A stretch of 64,000 nt of DNA from Fodinibius salipaludis (GTDB lineage: Bacteria; Bacteroidota; Rhodothermia; Balneolales; Balneolaceae), in NCBI RefSeq assembly GCF_002287075.1, contig NZ_NSKE01000001.1, forward strand, positions 434,001-498,000. Reading direction: 5' to 3'. Shown here piece after piece: positions 34,654 through 44,054 of the stretch (position 1 is the first letter of the stretch; each line of letters opens with the position of its first letter). A model generated the notes under the pieces. The model was not told the origin of the DNA and did not search any database. It saw only the letters and a program-made list of their open reading frames with translations. Made by a program: the position numbers and the translations under genes.

Positions 34654-35181
34654 ATGGCTGATCAAACTTCAGATAAAACCATCACACTGCAGCCCAGCTG
34701 GAAAAATCATCTTATAGGATATATCGTTTCGGTGCTACTTATTCCACTATTTGGAATTGGGTTAGTGGGACTCTATTGGGTTTATAAAAGACAAAAAAAA
34801 CACAGCTACACATTTACCGACACACAGATTTCTTCACGTGATGATAAATATCAGCGTAATATTGATCTGGTTAATATTGAAAACGTGTTGGTACAGCAGG
34901 GCTGGCTGCAAAAGAAAGTTTCTGTTGGAGATATTAAACTTGAGACCACAGCTACTTCAATGACGCTCCAAGGCATAGCTGATCCCTTCGTATTAAAGAA
35001 TATGCTTGAAAAAGCGATATCGGCCCAGAAAGAGCGACAAAACAAAAAACAGGAAACAAAACCCGAACAACCTGACCGTGATCCCGGAACAATGGAGCGC
35101 ATGGATTACCTGACGGGACTATGGCAGCAGGGACTTGTCTCGAATGATGACTTTGATAAGGAGAAAAAACACTTTGAGTAG
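34654..35181 (+). CDS. PH-domain/SHOCT membrane-anchored protein
   Basis: A 175-residue protein with an N-terminal hydrophobic segment (about 19-43, HLIGYIVSVLLIPLFGIGLV), a bacterial PH-like domain (about 50-118, HSYTFTDTQISSRDDKYQRN, then VLVQQGWLQKKVSVGDIKLE), a Lys/Gln-rich linker and a C-terminal SHOCT motif (about 142-175, MDYLTGLWQQGLVSNDDFDK). SHOCT segments usually mediate oligomerisation. Function unknown. It is divergent from ccmC across 150 bases. Confidence 0.8.
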   Translation: MADQTSDKTITLQPSWKNHLIGYIVSVLLIPLFGIGLVGLYWVYKRQKKHSYTFTDTQISSRDDKYQRNIDLVNIENVLVQQGWLQKKVSVGDIKLETTATSMTLQGIADPFVLKNMLEKAISAQKERQNKKQETKPEQPDRDPGTMERMDYLTGLWQQGLVSNDDFDKEKKHFE

Positions 35182-35561
35182 GGATTAAACCACATGAGGC
35201 CACAGTTTAATTAGTAATATATTTGAAACCAAAGAAGATGTACCTTCCCAATCTGCGCAAATCTATCTTCGCCAAGAGGGATTTCATTTATTTGCCCTAA
35301 CAGCATTATAAAAGTTCCTACTTAGAAAAGGAGGATGGGAGAAATAATATTAATATTATTCAGGATAAGCATTGCTTGTTGTTGACTTGTACTAGTAACC
35401 TCAACTCTGCCATAATCTAACTGTTACTTCTCATTCCTGCACTCTCCCTTTTGATTCAGTTAGACACTCTATTTTTACTTTCTTTTACGGTATCATATTT
35501 AGCATTAATAGTTTGTTTTTATAAATATTGATCGAAAATTACAACAGGCACAAATCAAGTT
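35182..35561. other. Intergenic region upstream of the S9 peptidase
   Basis: No gene is visible. An 18-base all-AT perfect palindrome lies at 35343-35360. The stretch before 35562 is AT-rich and probably carries the peptidase promoter, but no clear -33/-7 pair was found. Confidence 0.45.
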
Positions 35562-37913
35562 ATGTTCTCACATCTATCTCGAACGCTATTACTACTTTTA
35601 TTTACTCTCTTCTTTTCAACAGAAGTCTTTGCCCAGCAAGCCAATTTTGAGGCGGCCCAACAATTCACCGAAGATCGCATGGAAAAAATGACCGGCGATA
35701 CCCGGGTAAATCCCCAGTGGATTGAAGACCAAGATCGATTTTGGTACAGCTATGAAAATCCGTCCGGTACGCACTGGTATTTTGTGAATGCCGAAGAAGG
35801 CGAAAAGCGTCCTCTTTTTGATCGTAAAGAAATGGCTGCACAGCTGTCAGAAACATTCAGCAAAACGTTTAACCACAAAAAGCTGGAGCTCAACGAGTTT
35901 GAATATAATGTTAATAAAGGCTTGTTCACCTTTCACGTCGACAGCATCAACTTTGAATACAAACTCGAAAACAACGAGCTCATCAAGGGGGATTCGTTAA
36001 AAGAGGAGTCCGATGAGCGATGGGCTACCTATTCTCCCGACAGCAGCTGGATTTCCTATGCAAAAGATCACGATCTCTATTTGATGAAGGCTGATGATCC
36101 CGATAGCACTGAATATCAGCTTACTGATGACGGCGAACGTTGGTACAGTTTTCAGGCCGATGCCGGAGATACTACCAGTAACGAGAAATTGAGATCGGTA
36201 GCAGAATGGTTCGAGGATTCCAATAAGCTTTATGCCAAACGTATAGATCAGCGCGACGTTGAAGAACTCTGGGTTATTAACTCTCTGAAAGAACGCCCGG
36301 AGCTGGAAACCTATAAATATGCAATGCCCGGTGAAGAAAATGTACCCCAAGACGAAATATGGGTCTATAAGGCCGACCCCCTTCAGGATACCAACGGCGT
36401 TAAATTGGACACCGATAAGCAAGAATGGACGGATGAAGTCATCGGTGGTGCTTACTTTAACAACGGTGGCATCTATACCGGAACGGGATCCGAATATCTC
36501 TACATGCTGCGGCGTAATCGTGAATGGAATAAAATCGATGTTTTAAAATCAAATACCAATACCGGAGAAACCGAGGTCCTCTTTAGCGAAGAAAGTAATC
36601 CCTATTTTAATGTAATGCTGGCAAACTTAGCTATAATTAATGAGGGCGAAGAATTTATATGGTGGTCGGAGCGCACCGGCTGGGGGCAGTTTTATCGCTA
36701 TGATAAAAATGGGAATCTTAAAAACAAGATTACTCATGGGCATTTTGTTGCCGGTGATATTGCAAAAATTGATACGACCGAGCAGACTCTCTATTTCGAA
36801 GGCTACGGCCGTGAAGCTGATATAAATCCTTACTATTCACAGCTTTACAAAGTTAATTTTGATGGCTCTGACATGGAGCGGCTTACGCCCGAAAATGCGA
36901 CCCACGAAATTAGTGCCTCCGACAACGGTAATTATTTTGTCGATAATTATTCACGCGTTGATCTGCCGACACAATCTGTTGTTCGGAATGGTGACGGAGA
37001 TATTATAACCCGACTTGAACAAACGGACGTGAGCAGATTAAAAGAAGCTGGATGGCAAGCTCCGGAAACATTCAAGGTTAAAGCAGGCGATGATGCTACT
37101 GACATTCACGGCGTGATGTGGAAACCGTTTGACTTCGACTCCACCAAAAGTTATCCAATCATCACCTATGTTTATCCCGGCCCACAAGTCGAACCCTTCC
37201 CCATCAGCTTTAGCCACGTCGATGAAACGGCCCTGGCACAGCTGGGGTTTGTGGTCGTAGCTATGGGACAACGGGGCGGAAGTCCTATCCGAAGCAAGTA
37301 TTATCACAATTATGGATACGGTGACTTACGCGATTATCCACTTAAAGACAACAAATATGGATTGGAACAACTGGCGGCTCGGTACTCTTTTATTGATTTA
37401 GACAAAGTAGGTATATACGGACATTCCGGTGGTGGGTTTATGAGTACCGCGGCACTGCTGACGTATCCCAATTTTTATGATGTTGCGGTGTCTTCAGCCG
37501 GGAACCACGATAACAATATTTATAACTTGTGGTGGAGCGAATTCCATCATGGCGTAAAGGGTGTGGAGAAAGAGGTACAGGCCGACAGCACCTCGTCCGA
37601 TTCAGTTAAAACGAAGACTGAGTTCCAGTCGGAAATTGAAACCAATATTGACCTTGCTCAAAATCTTAAAGGACATCTTATGCTGGTTCACGGTACCATC
37701 GACAACAACGTACATCCGGCCAATACCATCCGGTTAGCCGATGCATTAATTAAAAATGGTAAAAAGTTCGACTTTATGATGCTTCCCGGTCAGCGACACG
37801 GTTTTGGAGATTACTCTCCCTACTTTGAACGACTCCGCTGGCGCTATTTTGCTGAACATCTATTAGGTGACTATCGACCCAATAATATTGATTACAACAT
37901 CCCGGAAGATTAA
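35562..37913 (+). CDS. S9 family peptidase, dipeptidyl peptidase IV type
   Basis: A 783-residue secreted serine peptidase that trims N-terminal dipeptides, often with Pro at position 2. A signal peptide (about 1-24, ending FAQQ) precedes a beta-propeller (about 40-500) and an alpha/beta-hydrolase domain (about 520-780). The catalytic triad fits Ser622 in GHSGGGF, Asp714 in GTIDNNVHP and His746 in GQRHGFG. The propeller contains the DPPIV-type WWSERTGWGQFY motif. Length and triad spacing match DPP IV. It is monocistronic. Confidence 0.94.
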   Translation: MFSHLSRTLLLLLFTLFFSTEVFAQQANFEAAQQFTEDRMEKMTGDTRVNPQWIEDQDRFWYSYENPSGTHWYFVNAEEGEKRPLFDRKEMAAQLSETFSKTFNHKKLELNEFEYNVNKGLFTFHVDSINFEYKLENNELIKGDSLKEESDERWATYSPDSSWISYAKDHDLYLMKADDPDSTEYQLTDDGERWYSFQADAGDTTSNEKLRSVAEWFEDSNKLYAKRIDQRDVEELWVINSLKERPELETYKYAMPGEENVPQDEIWVYKADPLQDTNGVKLDTDKQEWTDEVIGGAYFNNGGIYTGTGSEYLYMLRRNREWNKIDVLKSNTNTGETEVLFSEESNPYFNVMLANLAIINEGEEFIWWSERTGWGQFYRYDKNGNLKNKITHGHFVAGDIAKIDTTEQTLYFEGYGREADINPYYSQLYKVNFDGSDMERLTPENATHEISASDNGNYFVDNYSRVDLPTQSVVRNGDGDIITRLEQTDVSRLKEAGWQAPETFKVKAGDDATDIHGVMWKPFDFDSTKSYPIITYVYPGPQVEPFPISFSHVDETALAQLGFVVVAMGQRGGSPIRSKYYHNYGYGDLRDYPLKDNKYGLEQLAARYSFIDLDKVGIYGHSGGGFMSTAALLTYPNFYDVAVSSAGNHDNNIYNLWWSEFHHGVKGVEKEVQADSTSSDSVKTKTEFQSEIETNIDLAQNLKGHLMLVHGTIDNNVHPANTIRLADALIKNGKKFDFMMLPGQRHGFGDYSPYFERLRWRYFAEHLLGDYRPNNIDYNIPED

Positions 37914-38158
37914 AAAAGTCCTTAATATCACTTTAGAACTCTCCAAGATAATTGAAATCTTGAAGGGTTTATTATTTGCACCCATTAATATCTCCTAATT
38001 ACAAATTGTGTCTTTCCTAATGTATATCCGGATAATACATACCCATAAAATTACCGATTAATACATTTTTAAGGGAATGTTTTGGATGATCTTTGAATTT
38101 TAGTTAGCGTATTACTGATAATGAGATAAACTATTTATCTAAATAAAATCAGGGACTC

Positions 38159-39451
38159 ATGTATAGAATAATTCATATTGGAATTGTTTTAGGAATAATT
38201 TTGGCACTCATGTCCTGCACCGCAGAGCCTGATACTGCAGGAAGTCAGCAGCTTGCCTTTGATGAAAATAACGGAGGGCTGGAACTTCCTGATGGGTTTC
38301 AAGTCGTAGTTGTTGCCGAGAATGTTGGCCCTGCTCGCCATATTACTGTTCGTGATAATGGGGATATTTATGTGGCACTGAGCGAAAAACAACAAGAAGG
38401 CGGCACCGCAGCACTGCGTGATACCGATGGCGACGGCGTGGCTGACCAAACGGAATATTTCGGGGAATATACAGGAACCGGTATTGATATTCGCGATGGC
38501 TATCTGTATCGAAGTTCGGATGTGGAAGTTTTTAGATATCCCCTTCCAAATGATGGTCTTGCCCCCACTGGCCAGCCGGAAACAATCGTTACAGGCCTGC
38601 CAGAGCAGAGTCAACACGCCGCCAAGTCATTTACACTTGATCAATCGGAGAATATCTATGTAAACATTGGCGGCCCTTCCAATGCCTGCCAAGAAGAAAT
38701 GCGATCTCCGGGATCACCAGGCCAGGATCCTTGTCCTCAGCTGGAACGACATGGCGGAATCTGGCAGTTCTCCGCAACGCAAACCGAACAAACACAACAG
38801 GAAGACGGTCATCGATACGCAACCGGCATACGTAATGCTGTTGCTCTCGAATGGAATAACTCCATCAACAAACTCTATCTTGTACAACACGGCCGTGATC
38901 AGCTAAATGCGTTATGGCCCGATCGTTTTAGCAAAAAAGAAGGAGTTCAGCTTCCTGCCGAAGAGTTCTTTTCTGTTGAAGACGGCGATAACTTTGGCTG
39001 GCCATATTCCTATTACGATCATTTTCAAGAAAAAAAGGTATTAGCGCCTGAATACGGCGGTGACGGTAATAAAATTGGCCGGGCTGCTGATTTTGAAGAT
39101 CCTACCTACGCATTTCCAGCTCACTGGGCCCCTAATGATTTGCTTTTTTATAACGCAGCTCAATTTCCGGAAAAATATCAAAATGGCGCCTTTGTGGCTT
39201 TCCACGGTTCATGGAATCGAGCACCGGAAACACAAGAAGGGTATCGCATTACTTTTCTGCCCTTTGATGGAGAAAACCCATCTGGTGAACATGAAACATT
39301 TGCAGATAATTTTGCCGGAACGGACGAATTAAAATCTCCGGGTAATGCCGAATACAGACCTACGGGAGTAGCTATCGGCCCCGATGGATCACTTTATGTT
39401 TCTGATTCGATAAAAGGAAAAATTTGGCGTATCGTTTATACCGGAGAATAA
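38159..39451 (+). CDS. Sorbosone-dehydrogenase-like PQQ beta-propeller lipoprotein
   Basis: A 430-residue lipoprotein (lipobox ALMSC, Cys20) with a six-bladed propeller of the PQQ-dependent sugar dehydrogenase/L-sorbosone dehydrogenase group. Seen landmarks: LPDGFQVVVVAENVGPARHI, QHAAKSFTLDQSENIYVNIG, RHGGIWQFSA, YATGIRNAVALEW, VQHGRDQLNALWP, GWPYSYYDH, FVAFHGSWNRAP and YRPTGVAIGPDGSLYVSD. It probably oxidises a sugar or alcohol in the periplasm; the substrate is unknown and no cytochrome domain is attached. A strong terminator follows. Confidence 0.9.
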   Translation: MYRIIHIGIVLGIILALMSCTAEPDTAGSQQLAFDENNGGLELPDGFQVVVVAENVGPARHITVRDNGDIYVALSEKQQEGGTAALRDTDGDGVADQTEYFGEYTGTGIDIRDGYLYRSSDVEVFRYPLPNDGLAPTGQPETIVTGLPEQSQHAAKSFTLDQSENIYVNIGGPSNACQEEMRSPGSPGQDPCPQLERHGGIWQFSATQTEQTQQEDGHRYATGIRNAVALEWNNSINKLYLVQHGRDQLNALWPDRFSKKEGVQLPAEEFFSVEDGDNFGWPYSYYDHFQEKKVLAPEYGGDGNKIGRAADFEDPTYAFPAHWAPNDLLFYNAAQFPEKYQNGAFVAFHGSWNRAPETQEGYRITFLPFDGENPSGEHETFADNFAGTDELKSPGNAEYRPTGVAIGPDGSLYVSDSIKGKIWRIVYTGE

Positions 39452-39480
39452 TATTTTCTCTTTAATTCAACTAATTACTA

Positions 39481-39518
39481 AACCCTCAGGGCCTGTAAAT
39501 CCCTGAGGGTTATTTTTT
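39481..39518 (+). terminator. Intrinsic terminator of the sugar dehydrogenase-like gene
   Basis: AACCCTCAGGG (39481-39491) pairs perfectly with CCCTGAGGGTT (39501-39511), giving an 11-bp stem followed by ATTTTTTT, 30 bases after the stop codon. Confidence 0.92.
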
Positions 39519-39673
39519 TACCAAGACCTTGGATTCTGTACGAAGTGAAAGTGGATGACCGGGATAATTCTGTACCGGTACTATCTGAAAATCACTTCAA
39601 TACGTAACGGACCATCAGAATTATCCAATCCGCTGAATGCAGTGCTTACAGAATCTAAAGTCTTGATCTTTTC

Positions 39674-39701
39674 GTCCCTTTTGCATCAAGGTAAAAGGGA
39701 C
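39674..39701. repeat. Perfect 9-bp hairpin
   Basis: GTCCCTTTT (39674-39682) and AAAAGGGAC (39693-39701) pair around a 10-base loop. It has no U-tract. The neighbouring TTGATCTTTTCGTCCC word recalls intergenic repeats common in Bacteroidota. Confidence 0.55.
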
Positions 39702-39940
39702 ACTGCTTAAATGCATCTAAATTGAGACAGTTTTGATATTTCCAGAAAAACTACCTGACCTGCATCAGCTAAACAAAAGTTCTATCCCTCACTTGTCCAC
39801 GGATGAATCTCCTACATCGCTAAATTTTTGAAGCATCGTTGACCTTCGAAGAGATCATAATTATTGTTTATTTCACAGGATGAAATTAGATATAAGAATT
39901 TTGAGCATAGCCCGAAGGATAGCAACAAGTCCGGAACAAT

Positions 39941-41236
39941 TTACTCTGCCTCTATCCTGTTTGCAGCTGCAAAATGCTCATTATCCTCACGGTTTATTTG
40001 GTAAACCTCCTCCTGTTGAGTAATCGTAAAATGCCAGATCATTCCCGCTGCTGACAGTCCCAGTGCAAATACTACCATCGCTTGCTGAATAGTCAACCAT
40101 TCATTTTCTAAAATCCATGAGGCCATTATTACCGATGCTGATTGAGCCAGCGTAAATAGCAACCATTCAGTGCTAAAAATACGTCCGCGAAACGTATCGG
40201 GGGTTCGACGCTGTAGTAATACCGTACTCATCACCCAGTTGGCTCCGGACGCAGCGTGGGCTATAAAGACAAAAAGTAACATAATGCTTAAGCTGGTCGT
40301 CAGTCCAACCACTGAATACATCAACCCGGCAAATATCATACAAAATCCCATCGCACGCACCCAATCACTTTCCTGGTTGAAAATGCGTCGCCCAATGACA
40401 GGTCCAATACCGGTACCAACGCCTCGTGCCGAATAAAGCAGACCGAGCCCGACACTGCCCATCATCAGCACATCCTCAGAAACCAGAATAAGCATGTAGG
40501 TTAACGCTCCAAGGAACATCGTAAAACACCCTTTCGCCAGCGTGGGGCGCAATACTTTATGCGTTCTAAACAGGTATTGAAAGCCCTCTTTTATTCCCGT
40601 CAGTGGATTACGTGTTCGTTTTCGCTCAGCCACATCCATTTTCTTTTGTGGAATAACAGCTCTATAGATAAACCACGCTGATAACACATAGCTTATGGCA
40701 TTAATGATAAATACCAGGTCGGTACCCAATCCCGCTGTTGCCAGTCCGCCAATACCCATACTAATGGTAAAAATGATGCTCCAACTTGCCGCTGATAACA
40801 CATTCGCATCCACCAGCTCTTTTTCTGTAGTAACATTTGGAATAGATGAAGTTTTGGCGGGCTCAAAGATGGCCGAAAGCATCATTTGTAAAGCGGTTAA
40901 TACATACGCCAGCCAAAGCGTTTCGTAGGATACGACCAATAATAATCCCAGGACGATCATACCCCTCAGCAGATCGCAAATAATCATCAAATGTCGACGA
41001 TTAAAACGGTCAGTAATATAACCTGCAAAGGGAGAAAAGCTGGCCAGGCTCATCATTTTCACTACTATAATAAGTCCCAGTAAAAATTCAGAATCAGAAT
41101 ATTTCGTAATTAGCGCATATACGGCCAATATGCCAAACCAATCACCAAAATTGGATATAATCTGGCTTAGCCACAACCGGCGATAGTTTTGGTTGTTGGA
41201 TACTAAGTCTATATATGGACGTATCTTATCGAGCAA
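39941..41236 (-). CDS. MFS transporter
   Basis: A 431-residue major facilitator with about 12 membrane helices. The loop 2-3 motif FAGYITDRFNRRHLMIICDL near residue 75 is characteristic, and the first half resembles EntS/macrolide-efflux type transporters (NYRRLWLSQIISNFGDWFGI). The substrate cannot be read from sequence; export of a small molecule is more likely than import for this subgroup. It is followed on the same strand by nothing within the unit and preceded by dut in a separate unit. Confidence 0.9.
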   Translation of the reverse strand: MLDKIRPYIDLVSNNQNYRRLWLSQIISNFGDWFGILAVYALITKYSDSEFLLGLIIVVKMMSLASFSPFAGYITDRFNRRHLMIICDLLRGMIVLGLLLVVSYETLWLAYVLTALQMMLSAIFEPAKTSSIPNVTTEKELVDANVLSAASWSIIFTISMGIGGLATAGLGTDLVFIINAISYVLSAWFIYRAVIPQKKMDVAERKRTRNPLTGIKEGFQYLFRTHKVLRPTLAKGCFTMFLGALTYMLILVSEDVLMMGSVGLGLLYSARGVGTGIGPVIGRRIFNQESDWVRAMGFCMIFAGLMYSVVGLTTSLSIMLLFVFIAHAASGANWVMSTVLLQRRTPDTFRGRIFSTEWLLFTLAQSASVIMASWILENEWLTIQQAMVVFALGLSAAGMIWHFTITQQEEVYQINREDNEHFAAANRIEAE

Positions 41237-41305
41237 GCTTCTGGTTTTTACTATCTGTTACTGGTTGATTAGTAGCCCAACAACAAATAATCATTTTACG
41301 ATTAT

Positions 41306-41749
41306 TTACTTTACTCCAGTACTACCAAACCCGCCATCCCCGCGATCAGTTTCAGATAGGGCTTCAACCTCATTTACTTCAGCCTGAATGACGGGTGCAA
41401 TGACCATCTGGGCAATGCGATCCCCATGGTTGATGGTAAATTCTTCATCTCCCAGATTTACCGCCAACATTTTCAGCTCACCCCGATAATCTGCATCGAT
41501 GGTTCCGGGCGTATTCAGCATGGTAATGCCATTTCTGTATGCCAATCCACTTCGCGGACGCATCTGCGCCTCATAACCCTGCGGCATGGCCATCTTTAAC
41601 CCCGATGGAATAAGCTGTCGTTCACCGGACTGCAGGGTGATCGGCTCATCCAGGGCAGCCCGAATATCCATTCCGGCCGCATATTCCGATTCATATGAAG
41701 GGAGTGGTAAATCCTCGGCATGAGGTAATTTCTTAAACTGTATCTTCAT
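41306..41749 (-). CDS. dut: dUTP diphosphatase (dUTPase)
   Basis: A 147-residue trimeric dUTPase that hydrolyses dUTP to dUMP, keeping uracil out of DNA and feeding dTMP synthesis. All five motifs are visible: AGMDIRAAL (1), [10 protein letters not shown] (2), [16 protein letters not shown] (3), [12 protein letters not shown] (4) and [12 protein letters not shown] (5, the Gly-rich C-terminal arm). Length matches the family. It lies 3 bases after the DUF3108 gene upstream and is probably cotranscribed. Confidence 0.97.
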   Translation of the reverse strand: MKIQFKKLPHAEDLPLPSYESEYAAGMDIRAALDEPITLQSGERQLIPSGLKMAMPQGYEAQMRPRSGLAYRNGITMLNTPGTIDADYRGELKMLAVNLGDEEFTINHGDRIAQMVIAPVIQAEVNEVEALSETDRGDGGFGSTGVK

Positions 41750-41752
41750 TGG

Positions 41753-42580
41753 TTATCTTCGTTCTTTTTTATAATCAATTAGTTGCACTTTAACATTGCC
41801 CAGCCAAACCTTGGCATGAGCTTCGGCGGGGACTCGCAGATCGTCAGCGACATACCACGCCTTATATTTCCCGCGAAATCCAAAGGGGCCGTCAATATTA
41901 GCATCCCCTTCACTAAAATAAGTTTCTACCGGATCTTCAAAAGCATCGTAATCGCGCATCTTAATTTTAGTACTGTTCGTCGCGTTGATATATCCCTTTT
42001 CACGTTCTAAATATACCGGCAGGCGATAATCCTGATTGGTACCTGCAAATAGCCGAGAATAATAGAAAATAAGCTGGCCCGAACTTGAGGGCTCGGTCAA
42101 TGCCAGGGTGTCAACGGGACTCATATTCTCCGATATGTAGACCTTCTCATTCTCGTAATCAAACTCATATAATTCAGCCTCAAACTCGTCCTCATCCACA
42201 TTATCCCGCCAATAAAGCTTCGTGTAAGGCGTACTATCGGTTTCTACCATATAAGTGTTGTAGTGATTTTCTTCTTCCCCGACAAAAGGAATGCCCGAGT
42301 TTGACGTTATTACTGTGCGGAGCCACCATATTTTTTGTCCCTGATAAGTTGTATCCCTGATGATGGTGGTCTTTACTTCGCCGAGCTTGAAGAATCCAAA
42401 CTTTACTTTGTAAGTAAAAACTTCCTTCCACTCCAGCAGCTCTTCCATCGTAGGCGGCCTGTCGGGATGCTCATAAGTCAGCAGTGAGTCCTGTGCCTGC
42501 ACCTCTGACGGAGATCCCAAACCTGCAAACATAAAAATGACAAAAAATCCGGTAATTCCCAGCTGCTTCAATAGTCTCAA
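41753..42580 (-). CDS. Secreted DUF3108 protein
   Basis: A 275-residue exported protein with a signal peptide (about 1-29, cleavage near VQAQ). The mature part matches DUF3108 in pattern: FTYKVKFGFFKLGEVKTTII near the start, SGIPFVGEEENHYNTYM, a central SSSGQLIFYYSRLFA and a C-terminal KAWYVADDLRVPAEAHAKVW. The family is a periplasmic beta-barrel-like domain of unknown function. It is cotranscribed with dut, 3 bases apart, a pairing with no obvious functional logic. Confidence 0.88.
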   Translation of the reverse strand: MRLLKQLGITGFFVIFMFAGLGSPSEVQAQDSLLTYEHPDRPPTMEELLEWKEVFTYKVKFGFFKLGEVKTTIIRDTTYQGQKIWWLRTVITSNSGIPFVGEEENHYNTYMVETDSTPYTKLYWRDNVDEDEFEAELYEFDYENEKVYISENMSPVDTLALTEPSSSGQLIFYYSRLFAGTNQDYRLPVYLEREKGYINATNSTKIKMRDYDAFEDPVETYFSEGDANIDGPFGFRGKYKAWYVADDLRVPAEAHAKVWLGNVKVQLIDYKKERR

Positions 42581-42678
42581 AATAAACTCTTAAATTTGTT
42601 TTAAATAAGCGTCCAAAGTTCCCTATTATATAGGTGAAATTGAAATATTATTAAAAGTATCTTTCAGGAATTTCGTTC

Positions 42679-43215
42679 ATGTTTTCTAATAGATTTTTCC
42701 CATACCAAACTATTTTATTTTTAGCGGGATTCCTGATTGTTGCGGGATGTTCAAAAAGCGACGATCAGCGCGAGTTTGAGAACCAAGCATTAGTCCCTCC
42801 CTTTAAAGGAATAACAGAAATGACTTCACAGGGAGAAAAAACAGAAAATGGAAATATCGATTCTGATGATTGGAATATTTCTCCTCGGTATATACAACGA
42901 ATCAGTGTTCTTACTCCTGCTTATCCAAATCCCATAAATTATGGACAAACTATGCAAATCACGATTGATTTTGGGTATGACAATACCGCAAATGAAATAG
43001 CGTTTTTTGCGAAGTCTCAAAACACCTCTGAAAGCCAACTTCAATTTTTGTTTAGGGAAAGTGATCTTTCAATTATAGATACTTTCTCAATAAATACAGC
43101 TCAATTTGCCCAAGAATCTGGAGTAGGGCTTTCTAACATTTACAGAATTTTCATTTATGATGGGAAAGATAATTTAATCACCTATGGTGATGTTAAAATC
43201 GGAGTGACAAACTAA
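42679..43215 (+). CDS. Hypothetical lipoprotein
   Basis: A 178-residue lipoprotein with a typical signal peptide (lipobox IVAGC, Cys24). The mature protein appears beta-rich and includes LTPAYPNPINYGQTMQITID, a segment like those preceding beta-sandwich domains in FCB-group cell-surface proteins. No catalytic motif is seen. It is divergent from the DUF3108 gene and precedes a short gene cluster leading to murA. Confidence 0.75.
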   Translation: MFSNRFFPYQTILFLAGFLIVAGCSKSDDQREFENQALVPPFKGITEMTSQGEKTENGNIDSDDWNISPRYIQRISVLTPAYPNPINYGQTMQITIDFGYDNTANEIAFFAKSQNTSESQLQFLFRESDLSIIDTFSINTAQFAQESGVGLSNIYRIFIYDGKDNLITYGDVKIGVTN

Positions 43216-43272
43216 GTTGTTAAAAAGCGATCTCCCTCCTATTTTCAAGCTCTCTTTTAGAAACAAAAAGTT

Positions 43273-43542
43273 ATGGGCAAGCATAAAATAACCAAAACCG
43301 AAAAACAAGTTCTCGAACGTCTCATATTCCCAGAAAAATTCCAGGTTATTATGGAAGAAACGGGATTGTTGCAGGGTGAGCTGCGCGACGATCTGATTAA
43401 CCTGTTAAGTTTCGGCTTTGTAGAGGCCTATGAACGCAGCGGCAACAAAATTGCCCTCACCAGTTTTTATGATACTGATAACCTACAGGATTTTACCTTT
43501 CAAGCTACAAGCAAGGGACTGTCAGAAATTAAATCGAACTAA
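43273..43542 (+). CDS. Small protein with winged-helix-like pattern
   Basis: An 89-residue soluble protein. Three helices (KITKTEKQVLERLIFPEKFQ, VIMEETGLLQGELRDDLINL) and a short beta hairpin (GFVEAYERSGNKIALTSFYD) fit a winged-helix layout, but no specific family is recognised. Its stop is 2 bases before the biotin-carrier gene, so the two are probably translated from one message. Confidence 0.7.
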   Translation: MGKHKITKTEKQVLERLIFPEKFQVIMEETGLLQGELRDDLINLLSFGFVEAYERSGNKIALTSFYDTDNLQDFTFQATSKGLSEIKSN

Positions 43543-43544
43543 TT

Positions 43545-44054
43545 ATGAAATTTGAAGCCGTATTTGACGAAACCACGACCGAGCTGGAAATTGTAGAAGA
43601 TGCCAACCAAGTTACCTTCGATGATGATACCCAATCCTATGAGTTACATCGACAAGAAAACGGACGTTACCTGCTCCGGATGGGAACAAAACTCTATAAA
43701 ATCGATAATGTATCATACGACAAACATACGATTACCTTTACCCTGAATGGCAATTGGCACTCGGTAGATATTCGCAATGAGCAGGATCTGTTACTGGACC
43801 GCATGGGCTTTAAAACGGCCGGCGAAATTGGCGAAGGCGAACTCAACGCTCCCATGCCCGGTAAAATTCTGGAAGTACTTGTCGAAGAAGGTGACGAAGT
43901 AGAACTTGGCGATCCTGTTGCTATTCTTGAAGCCATGAAAATGGAAAACGAACTTAAAGCTCCCATCAAAGGCGTAATATCATCTATCGCTGTTGAAAAG
44001 GGAGACTCACTCGAAAAAGACGCTCTAATCTTAGAAATCGAAGCAAGTGGATAA
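43545..44054 (+). CDS. Biotin/lipoyl carrier protein (carboxylase subunit)
   Basis: A 169-residue acyl-carboxylase biotin carrier. The C-terminal 70 residues form the biotinyl domain with the motif EAMKMEN, whose first Lys is the biotinylation site, preceded by INAPMPGKI-like NAPMPGKILEVLVEEGDEVE and followed by APIKGVISSIAVEKGDSLEK. The N-terminal part resembles that of Bacteroidota acetyl-CoA/propionyl-CoA carboxylase carrier subunits. No biotin carboxylase or transferase gene is in the window. It overlaps murA by 8 bases. Confidence 0.92.
   Translation: MKFEAVFDETTTELEIVEDANQVTFDDDTQSYELHRQENGRYLLRMGTKLYKIDNVSYDKHTITFTLNGNWHSVDIRNEQDLLLDRMGFKTAGEIGEGELNAPMPGKILEVLVEEGDEVELGDPVAILEAMKMENELKAPIKGVISSIAVEKGDSLEKDALILEIEASG

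Larger units (their letters stand above)
39452..39940. other. Structured intergenic region
   Basis: After the terminator at 39481-39518 this stretch has no gene but several inverted repeats: GGATAATTCTG (39562-39572) with CAGAATTATCC (39616-39626), GAAGTGA (39543-39549) with TCACTTC (39592-39598), and the hairpin GTCCCTTTT/AAAAGGGAC (39674-39701). Together they look like a palindromic repeat cluster. Confidence 0.5.

Noticed and set aside
35343-35360. 18-base AT-only perfect palindrome
   Set aside because: Low-complexity A/T palindromes of this kind arise easily by chance in AT-rich intergenic DNA; no associated gene feature supports an operator.
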